Assembly (NCBI GenBank): GCA_040007895.1
Contig: JBDTUE010000094.1
Span: 1 to 14,573, forward strand
Length of the DNA stretch: 14,573 bases
Direction of reading: 5' to 3'
Source of the DNA: JADJLQ01 sp040007895
Lineage (GTDB): Bacteria > Bacteroidota > Bacteroidia > Chitinophagales > Saprospiraceae
Part shown: positions 7,197-13,008 of the stretch, in pieces
Layout of the letters: each line of letters starts with the position of its first letter
Numbering within the stretch: position 1 is the first letter of the stretch
Notes under the pieces: generated by a model
What the model was told of the DNA's origin: nothing
What the model saw: the letters and a program-made list of their open reading frames with translations, nothing else
Databases searched by the model: none
Made by a program: the position numbers and the translations under genes

Positions 7197-7766
7197 ATGC
7201 TCCATACGTTAGTACAATTTGATTTTAAACTTTTTCATTTAATCAACCAGGAATGGACTCATCCTTATCTGGATGTGTTTTTATCTTTTATGCGCAGTCC
7301 ATTTGTATGGGTTCCTTTGTATGTATTTTTAATAAGTTTTTTTTTATTCAATTTCGGCAAGCATGGCCTCATATTTAAATTAACACTTATCGCCTTTATA
7401 GTAGTTGCTAATTTGATCAGTAGTGAACTCATAAAAAAAAGTGTAAAACGCGTAAGACCATGTAACGAAATTTCTATTCAGAATAACCGTCGTACCCTGG
7501 TCCAATGCGGTACGGGATATAGCTTTACTTCATCACATGCCACCAACCACTTTTGTTTTGCCATTTTCTATGTCTTGACCACAAAGAGATATATCCACAG
7601 ATGGCGGTATTTGTTTTTATTATGGGCAACGATCATTTCTTATGCACAAGTTTATGTAGGAGTTCATTATCCCATCGATGTTATGAGTGGAGCTATTGTC
7701 GGAAGCCTGATAGGATGGGGTGGAGCTATGATTTATAACCGATCTATATATTTAAGATGGGTGTGA
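7197..7766 (+). CDS. PAP2 family membrane phosphatase
   Basis: Integral membrane phosphatase of the PAP2 superfamily (189 residues), acting on lipid phosphates such as undecaprenyl pyrophosphate or phosphatidylglycerol phosphate at the membrane. The three signature blocks are visible: K80-x6-R87-P88 (KKSVKRVRP), TSSHA with S113-H114, and the third block with H157 and D161 (VGVHYPID). In the third block the phosphate-binding Arg, six residues before H157, is Gln (Q151, in YAQVYVGVH). Hydrophobic segments lie at about 25-52, 58-75, 118-128, 138-155 and 162-180. The C-terminus overlaps the ZIP gene by 10 nt, so the two are probably translationally coupled. The substrate cannot be told from the sequence. 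Confidence 0.88.
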   Translation: MLHTLVQFDFKLFHLINQEWTHPYLDVFLSFMRSPFVWVPLYVFLISFFLFNFGKHGLIFKLTLIAFIVVANLISSELIKKSVKRVRPCNEISIQNNRRTLVQCGTGYSFTSSHATNHFCFAIFYVLTTKRYIHRWRYLFLLWATIISYAQVYVGVHYPIDVMSGAIVGSLIGWGGAMIYNRSIYLRWV

Positions 7767-8482
7767 TTCCATATGCAATATTAAGTATGATCTTGCTTTT
7801 GCTGGGTGCAGGAGGAGCCAGTATGTTAGTGCAATCAGCAAGAAAAAAACTATTACTGGATCTTCTTTCGTTCAGTGGAGCTTATTTGTTCGGAATCCTC
7901 GTGATGGAAATGTTGCCTGCGATTTTTCACGATGAAAATCATACCGCGGGCGTTTTATTTTTGGTTGGTTTTTTTGTTCAGCTTGGTATGGATTTCTGGA
8001 CTAAAGGGATTGAACATGGTCATCTTCATATTCCTGCAACAGATCAGAAACTAACCATTATTACATTGTTTGCAGGACTGGGTATACATGCGCTCATGGA
8101 CGGATTGCCTTTCGCTGGCATTCATTCCGAAGTCATGGAAACCCATCACAATATTTATTCAGGCATCTTGCTTCATAAGATTGCAGAGGGATTCACTCTA
8201 TTATTAGTCATGGATATGATGGGATATAAATTGATCAAATCCTGGATTTATATCCTTTGTTTCTCTTTAATCACCCCATTAAGTATAGTCGTCATCCAGT
8301 TTATGCCTTTCCTTCTGGACCATGTACCATTAGTACTTGGATTCGCCGGTGGATCATTATTGCACGTATCAATTACAATCTTATTTGAATCGGAAAATCT
8401 TCATCATCATGGCATACCGGTAAGGAAATTAATCAGCATTGGGTTGGGGTTAATCTTATCTATTCTCATTGCATTGGGTTAA
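7757..8482 (+). CDS. ZIP family divalent metal transporter
   Basis: Inner-membrane metal transporter of the ZIP family, 241 residues with about eight hydrophobic segments, normally importing Zn2+, Fe2+ or Mn2+. Metal-site motifs are in place: H111-A-L-M-D115-G in TM4 (family HNxxDG) and H140-K-I-A-E144-G in TM5 (family HKIPEG). The loop before TM4 is His-rich (EHGHLHIP, 86-93), as is usual, and a shorter HH cluster lies at 130-131. The start ATG sits 10 nt before the end of the PAP2 frame, implying coupled expression from the PAP2 promoter. Its stop overlaps the tsaD stop by 4 nt on the opposite strand. Metal specificity is not deducible. Confidence 0.92.
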   Translation: MGVIPYAILSMILLLLGAGGASMLVQSARKKLLLDLLSFSGAYLFGILVMEMLPAIFHDENHTAGVLFLVGFFVQLGMDFWTKGIEHGHLHIPATDQKLTIITLFAGLGIHALMDGLPFAGIHSEVMETHHNIYSGILLHKIAEGFTLLLVMDMMGYKLIKSWIYILCFSLITPLSIVVIQFMPFLLDHVPLVLGFAGGSLLHVSITILFESENLHHHGIPVRKLISIGLGLILSILIALG

Positions 8483-9477
8483 AATGGAAGTCTTGCGCTT
8501 GGGGTAATATCTAATGATGAGAATTGATTTGCAAGGAATTTATAATATCCTGCTACACCAATCATGGCAGCATTATCAGTGCAATATTCAAATCTTGGAA
8601 TATAAGTTTGCCAACCCAACTTTAAACCGGTTTCAATGATAGCTGATCTTAAACCGCTATTGGCGGAAACACCACCTGCTATAGCTATTTGTTTTATGTT
8701 GTGATCCACTGAAGCTTTAATCAGTTTTTTAATGAGTATCTGCACCAAAGTATATTGAAGGGATGCGCACAATCTCTCGATATTGTTTTTGATATAATCT
8801 GCGTCTTTCCTGACTTCATTTTGTACATGATAAAGTACAGCAGTTTTGACTCCGCTAAAACTAAAATCCAGACCAGGGATTTGAGGTTGCGGGAATTTGA
8901 TATTTGCTTCACCTTTTTGGGCTAATTTGTCTATGACAGGGCCAGCCGGATACCCAAGTCCAAATATCTTCCCTGATTTGTCAAAAGCTTCCCCTACTGC
9001 ATCATCAAGCGTCTGACCAATAATCTGCATATTAAGATGATCCCGAACCAATACGATTTGTGTATGACCACCAGATACTGTAAGACACAAAAAAGGAAAA
9101 GATGGAAATGGGGGTTCAGCGAAATGGGCAAGGATATGAGCCTGCATATGATTGACTTCAATCAGTGGAATATTTAATCCATATGCCAGGCTTTTGGCAA
9201 AACTAACCCCAACCAAAAGAGCACCCATCAATCCCGGGCCAACTGTAACTGCAATAGCATTCATTTCTTTTAATTCACTACCAGCCTTTTTTAATGCCAT
9301 CTCTGTCACCGGCACTATATTTTCCTGGTGAGACCGGGATGCAAATTCCGGCACCACACCACCGTATTCTGCATGAATATCCTGGTTAGCGATTATGTTG
9401 GATAATACCCGGCCATCCGAGATGATCGCTGCGGAGGTTTCATCACAACTGGATTCTATAGCTAGGATTTTGATCAA
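8479..9477 (-). CDS. tsaD: tRNA N6-adenosine threonylcarbamoyltransferase
   Basis: Transfers the threonylcarbamoyl group to A37 of ANN-decoding tRNAs (t6A), working with TsaB, TsaC and TsaE; TsaB and TsaE are not in this window. It is a cytoplasmic ASKHA-fold enzyme of 332 residues, normal for the family. Visible motifs are the N-terminal AIESSCDET (6-14), EYGGVVPEFASR, and the metal ligands H110 and H114 in NHMQAH plus D301 in CTDNAAM. GLDFSFSGVKTA is also characteristic. The start is TTG at 9475-9477: it gives the usual MIKILAIESS beginning, there is no nearby ATG, and the -7 box is upstream at 9500-9507. It is a single gene, convergent with the ZIP gene. Confidence 0.97.
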   Translation of the reverse strand: MIKILAIESSCDETSAAIISDGRVLSNIIANQDIHAEYGGVVPEFASRSHQENIVPVTEMALKKAGSELKEMNAIAVTVGPGLMGALLVGVSFAKSLAYGLNIPLIEVNHMQAHILAHFAEPPFPSFPFLCLTVSGGHTQIVLVRDHLNMQIIGQTLDDAVGEAFDKSGKIFGLGYPAGPVIDKLAQKGEANIKFPQPQIPGLDFSFSGVKTAVLYHVQNEVRKDADYIKNNIERLCASLQYTLVQILIKKLIKASVDHNIKQIAIAGGVSANSGLRSAIIETGLKLGWQTYIPRFEYCTDNAAMIGVAGYYKFLANQFSSLDITPSARLPF

Positions 9478-9499
9478 AAGTTCGATATTTTTTCGACCG

Positions 9500-9507
9500 C
9501 AAAATTA
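9500..9507 (-). promoter_or_regulatory. -7 box of tsaD
   Basis: The minus strand reads TAATTTTG, an exact TAnnTTTG match ending 22 nt before the TTG start. It leaves the TTG inside the transcript, unlike the rejected TTG codons at galE and argS. Confidence 0.55.
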
Positions 9508-9602
9508 CTCAATTAAACTTTTGAATTAGAAACAAGCCAGTAGAGATGGGTCGCGATCAATTCATGAGATGATTTTCCCGAAAGGATACAATTGGAGAAG
9601 CC

Positions 9603-9650
9603 AATGGCGAATAGAATAAAGCTTCACATGAAGCTCAAGCTAAAGCCATT
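9603..9650. repeat. Palindrome with outer inverted arms
   Basis: The core is AGCTTCA (9620-9626) and TGAAGCT (9629-9635), perfect 7-bp arms around CA. Outside it, AATGGC (9603-9608) pairs with GCCATT (9645-9650), with nearly the same centre. It lies in the 289-nt gap between tsaD and the DUF3822 gene and has no following T-run. It could be an RNA hairpin or a remnant of a repeat element. Confidence 0.6.
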
Positions 9651-9652
9651 TC

Positions 9653-9708
9653 ATTCGTCATTAGTAATTCGGTTTATTCGTCATTCTGAGCATTCGTAAT
9701 TCGTCATT
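9653..9708. repeat. ATTCGTMATT short repeat cluster
   Basis: The 10-mer ATTCGTCATT occurs at 9653-9662, 9676-9685 and 9699-9708, each 23 nt from the last, and a variant ATTCGTAATT lies at 9692-9701, overlapping the last copy. The even 23-nt spacing suggests degenerate tandem units of about 23 bp. Together with the palindrome to its left it fills most of this intergenic region. I see no gene or RNA gene in the gap 9478-9766. Confidence 0.7.
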
Positions 9709-9742
9709 ATCTTTCCATGCCCTACTAATATGAAAAAGTGCT

Positions 9743-9750
9743 TATAATTG
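9743..9750 (+). promoter_or_regulatory. Probable -7 box of the DUF3822-rsmD pair
   Basis: TATAATTG is one mismatch from TAnnTTTG and ends 16 nt before the ATG at 9767. It is the best candidate in the gap before this operon. Confidence 0.38.
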
Positions 9751-9766
9751 CGCCATCACATCAACT

Positions 9767-10480
9767 ATGAACGATCAGAATTTTCCGGTAACTCTTATGA
9801 ATCCTGGCTTAGTTGGATTTGAAAATCAGTTTTTTGTTTTGAACCCTTCTCAAAACAATGACGTCAACTTGCGTTCTAACCTGGAATGGGATAGGGAAGT
9901 AGAATCTGAATTAATTGAAAACAATCAGGCAACGATCATCATCGACTCACCTTTTGTTTTAGTTCCTGAAACCATGTATGTACCTGGCATGGATCCTTTA
10001 TTATTGCAGGACAAATATCCATACTTGTCTCTGTCTGCTACCAGGTATCAGGCAGACACCTGGACAAACTTTTATACAAAATGTGTTTTTTATATTCCTG
10101 ATAAATATTATCGACTAAAAGGAAAGCAGTATCATCATTGGCTCACCAGTTTAGCAGTATACAATCAAAAATTTTTTGATGCACATGATACAGGAATCTG
10201 GGCCTTTAGGTTAAAAGATAAATTGTATGTTTTTGTAAAAGTCAATCGAGTGTTGCAACAGGTTAAAATATTGAATTGCCCATCACCGGATGACAGTACC
10301 TATCATTTGCTTAAAATAGTGGAAACCATAAAAGAATATCAATCCATCCTGACCATTTGGACCAACGAATACAATAATTTTCATCTGAGTATTCTCAACC
10401 AATATATACCCAATGTAATCGTTAATGACATAGAATTGCCTAAGTTATTAATTGAAATAATCTCTCCATTATGCGGATAA
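9767..10480 (+). CDS. DUF3822 family protein
   Basis: A soluble 237-residue protein with no signal peptide or membrane segment. It fits DUF3822, a Bacteroidota family commonly encoded just before rsmD, and the neighbour here is rsmD. Visible traits are an N-terminal half with alternating short strands (ATIIIDSPFVLVPETMY at about 55-71), an aromatic middle (YRLKGKQYHHWLTSL) and a strand-rich end (HLSILNQYIPNVIVNDIE). I recall an actin-like ATPase-type fold being proposed for the family, but I see no clear nucleotide motif. The role is unknown; the 10-nt overlap with rsmD suggests coupled translation and a ribosome-related job. The family call rests on overall look and on position. Confidence 0.75.
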   Translation: MNDQNFPVTLMNPGLVGFENQFFVLNPSQNNDVNLRSNLEWDREVESELIENNQATIIIDSPFVLVPETMYVPGMDPLLLQDKYPYLSLSATRYQADTWTNFYTKCVFYIPDKYYRLKGKQYHHWLTSLAVYNQKFFDAHDTGIWAFRLKDKLYVFVKVNRVLQQVKILNCPSPDDSTYHLLKIVETIKEYQSILTIWTNEYNNFHLSILNQYIPNVIVNDIELPKLLIEIISPLCG

Positions 10481-11049
10481 TAGGTGGTTCTCTCAAAGGG
10501 CGAAAGTTGGATCCTCCTGCCCGTTTATGGCCAACCCGGCCAACAACTGATTTTTCAAGAGAAGGATTATTTAATATTTTGAACAATAGGATTGATTTTG
10601 AATCATTACATGCACTGGATCTTTTTGGAGGAAGTGGAAGTCATAGTTTTGAATTGATCAGTCGAGGCTGTGAAGATGTCACGTATGTTGACAATTTCAG
10701 AGGATGTATTGACTTTGTCAAACTTAAAGCAGCGGAGTGGAAGGTCGAAAAGAATATCCATATCGTTTCAGATGATGTATTGAGATATATCATTCGGGGA
10801 CATCAACCTTTTAATTATATTTTCGCAGGACCTCCTTATCCATTAAAAGAACTGGGGCAAATCCCAACCATGGTTTTTAGCAATAACCTTTTGAGCAAAG
10901 ACGGTGTTTTTATCCTGGAACACAATTTTAAATATGATTTTACCAGGTTTAAACATTTTACGGAATTAAGGAAATACGGGTCTACACTCTTTTCATTTTT
11001 CAAATGGAATGAAGCTGCTTCCACTGACGGTGATATTCAGGAATCATGA
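10471..11049 (+). CDS. rsmD: RsmD-like 16S rRNA m2G966 methyltransferase, altered catalytic motif
   Basis: By family, an S-adenosylmethionine-dependent enzyme that methylates N2 of G966 in 16S rRNA of the 30S subunit; 192 residues, usual length. The N-terminus MRIIGGSLKGRKLDPP and TRPTTDFSREGLFNIL are RsmD signatures. Motif I is LDLFGGSGS (about 49-57), a variant of DLFAGSG. The catalytic motif IV, normally [D/N]PPY, reads A-G-P-P-Y, with Gly at residue 120 (codon GGA at 10828-10830). Asp to Gly needs two base changes, so a single miscalled base cannot explain it. The frame is otherwise intact, so this may be a divergent or impaired enzyme. The ATG overlaps the DUF3822 gene by 10 nt. Confidence 0.88.
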   Translation: MRIIGGSLKGRKLDPPARLWPTRPTTDFSREGLFNILNNRIDFESLHALDLFGGSGSHSFELISRGCEDVTYVDNFRGCIDFVKLKAAEWKVEKNIHIVSDDVLRYIIRGHQPFNYIFAGPPYPLKELGQIPTMVFSNNLLSKDGVFILEHNFKYDFTRFKHFTELRKYGSTLFSFFKWNEAASTDGDIQES

Positions 11050-11061
11050 GCTAATCAGCTC
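11048..11061 (+). terminator. Weak hairpin after rsmD
   Basis: GAGCT (11048-11052) and AGCTC (11057-11061) can pair around AATC, right at the rsmD stop codon. The downstream TTAATCAGTTTTA is only modestly T-rich. It is a possible but weak terminator separating rsmD from argS, which has its own -7 box. Confidence 0.25.
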
Positions 11062-11139
11062 TTAATCAGTTTTATAGATCAAATTATCTTTCAGAATTTG
11101 AAGGATATCAATGTGAATGGCAGAGCACATTTTTAATTG

Positions 11140-11147
11140 TACCTTTG
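11140..11147 (+). promoter_or_regulatory. -7 box of argS-glnS
   Basis: TACCTTTG is an exact TAnnTTTG match ending 12 nt before the ATG at 11160. A TTG at 11145-11147 that would otherwise give a longer protein is the last three bases of this box. Confidence 0.62.
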
Positions 11148-11159
11148 CCATCCTTTTTT

Positions 11160-12998
11160 ATGATAAAAGAAAAACTACAAGTACAGATCAGCCAGGTTAT
11201 CTCCTCCCTATATACGGTTGAGATATCATCTGCCGATTTATTGGTGGTGCCTACAAAAAAAGAACATTCCGGTGATTACACCTTGACGGTTTTTCCTATA
11301 GCAGGCAAAATAAAAAAAGCTCCTCCTATCGTCGCAGATGAAATAGGTAAAAAACTAATTGAGGCAGGAATCATTAAGAGCTACGGAGTAATTCAGGGTT
11401 TTCTCAATATGCATTTGAATGACAGTACCTGGATTGATACGCTCAGATATATTTATGAGAATGAAGATTTTGGCAAAGGAGAGAAAAAACACAAAACAGT
11501 CCTTGTGGAATTCTGTTCACCCAATACCAACAAGCCACTTCATTTAGGACATATCCGAAATGTATTATTAGGTGATTCGACAGCGAGGATTCTGAGTCTT
11601 GCAGGTTATGATGTAAAAAGAATTCAGGTGATCAATGACCGGGGTATTGCCATATGCAAATCAATGCTAGCATGGCAAAAATGGGCTGATGGAAAGACTC
11701 CTCAGAGCACCGGCATTAAAGGGGATCATTTTGTAGGTGATTATTATGTATTGTTTGAAAAAGAGTTTTCAAAAGAATATCTAAGTTGGCAACAATCAGA
11801 TGAAGGCAAAAAGGAATACGCCGGAAGAAAAGATCTATCGATGACAGAATTCGATTTTTATAAAGAATATAAAAATCAATACTTTAATAAATACAGTTTT
11901 CTCGGAAAAGAAGCCCGGGAAATGTTATTGAAATGGGAAAATCATGATCCGGAGACATTAGATCTGTGGCGTACGATGAATCAATGGGTCTTTGAAGGAT
12001 TTCATATCACATGTGATCGCTTAGGAATATATTTTGATCATACGGATTACGAATCAATCACGTATTTATTAGGGAAAGAAGCTGTAAAAAAAGGCCTGGA
12101 GAATCATATATTTTATGAAAAGCCTGATCACTCCGCCTGGATAGATCTTAGTGATGTCGGCATGGATCAAAAAGTGGTATTGCGCAGTGATGGAACGTCG
12201 GTTTACATCACCCAAGACCTGGGAACTGCGCAAATGCGCTACGATAAATATAAAATGGATAAACTGATCTATGTCGTAGCGGATGAGCAGGATTATCATT
12301 TTAAAGTGCTGTTTGAAATACTTAAGCGATTTAAAGAACCTTACGCATCGGGTTTATTTCATCTTTCCTATGGTATGGTTGAATTGCCCGAGGGTAAAAT
12401 GAAATCCCGTGAAGGAAATGTGGTGGATGCTGATGACCTGATAGAAGAAATACTGAAAGAAGCAAACCAGACAGCTTTAGAAAGAGGAGATCTCAGTGAT
12501 GTGTCTATCGACGAACAAAACAAAGCGATTGAGGCAATAGCTTTAGGAGCGATCAAATTTTTTATGCTCAGGGTTAATCCTAAAAAACGAATGGTGTTTA
12601 ATCCGAAAGAGTCCCTTGACCTGCAGGGACAGACCGGACCGTATGTACAAAATGCTTATGTGCGCATACAATCAGTGTTAAGGAAATCAGTGACATTGAA
12701 TTACGATCTCTATAAATCGTATGCTGGATTGAATGCTGAAGAAAAAGAGTTGATCACGCTCTTAGAGACCTATAAAGATATTGTACACAAAGCAGCTGAA
12801 CATTATGAACCTTCTGAATTGGCCAGTTATAGTTATGCTTTAGCAAAAGCATTTCACCGGTTTTATCATGAAGTGCCGATCCTCAGGTCGGAAGATGAGG
12901 CTACATTACAATTCAGATTAGTTTTATCTAAAACAGTCGGAAGATTATTAAAAGAATCATTTGAATTAATGGGCATCACGATGCCTGAAAGGATGTAA
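11160..12998 (+). CDS. argS: Arginyl-tRNA synthetase
   Basis: Charges tRNA-Arg with arginine in the cytoplasm; class I synthetase, 612 residues from the chosen start. An N-terminal additional domain (about 1-100) precedes the catalytic fold, with the HIGH motif as HLGH at 128-131 in SPNTNKPLHLGHIRN. The KMSKS region reads GKMKSREG (412-419), the degenerate form seen in many bacterial ArgRS. The C-terminal DALR-type anticodon-binding domain begins near GPYVQNAYVRIQSV and ends MGITMPERM. I choose ATG at 11160 (MIKEKLQVQI) over TTG at 11145, because that TTG lies inside the -7 box. It is followed after 10 nt by glnS, so both are probably cotranscribed. Confidence 0.97.
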   Translation: MIKEKLQVQISQVISSLYTVEISSADLLVVPTKKEHSGDYTLTVFPIAGKIKKAPPIVADEIGKKLIEAGIIKSYGVIQGFLNMHLNDSTWIDTLRYIYENEDFGKGEKKHKTVLVEFCSPNTNKPLHLGHIRNVLLGDSTARILSLAGYDVKRIQVINDRGIAICKSMLAWQKWADGKTPQSTGIKGDHFVGDYYVLFEKEFSKEYLSWQQSDEGKKEYAGRKDLSMTEFDFYKEYKNQYFNKYSFLGKEAREMLLKWENHDPETLDLWRTMNQWVFEGFHITCDRLGIYFDHTDYESITYLLGKEAVKKGLENHIFYEKPDHSAWIDLSDVGMDQKVVLRSDGTSVYITQDLGTAQMRYDKYKMDKLIYVVADEQDYHFKVLFEILKRFKEPYASGLFHLSYGMVELPEGKMKSREGNVVDADDLIEEILKEANQTALERGDLSDVSIDEQNKAIEAIALGAIKFFMLRVNPKKRMVFNPKESLDLQGQTGPYVQNAYVRIQSVLRKSVTLNYDLYKSYAGLNAEEKELITLLETYKDIVHKAAEHYEPSELASYSYALAKAFHRFYHEVPILRSEDEATLQFRLVLSKTVGRLLKESFELMGITMPERM

Positions 12999-13008
12999 GA
13001 AGATTACT

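Noticed and set aside
9478..9766. Possible tRNA or small RNA gene between tsaD and the DUF3822 gene
   Set aside because: I looked for an acceptor/T-arm pattern (GTTCRA) and a CCA-proximal stem and found none; the palindrome and repeats explain the visible structure.
10471..11049. rsmD as a pseudogene because of the lost motif IV Asp
   Set aside because: The frame is full length, other motifs are kept and operon structure is intact; altered or reduced activity is possible, but there is no sign of decay.
11145..11159. N-terminal extension of ArgRS from TTG (MPSFF before MIKEK)
   Set aside because: The TTG is the last three bases of an exact -7 box (11140-11147), so it would lie upstream of the transcript; an ATG follows at 11160.
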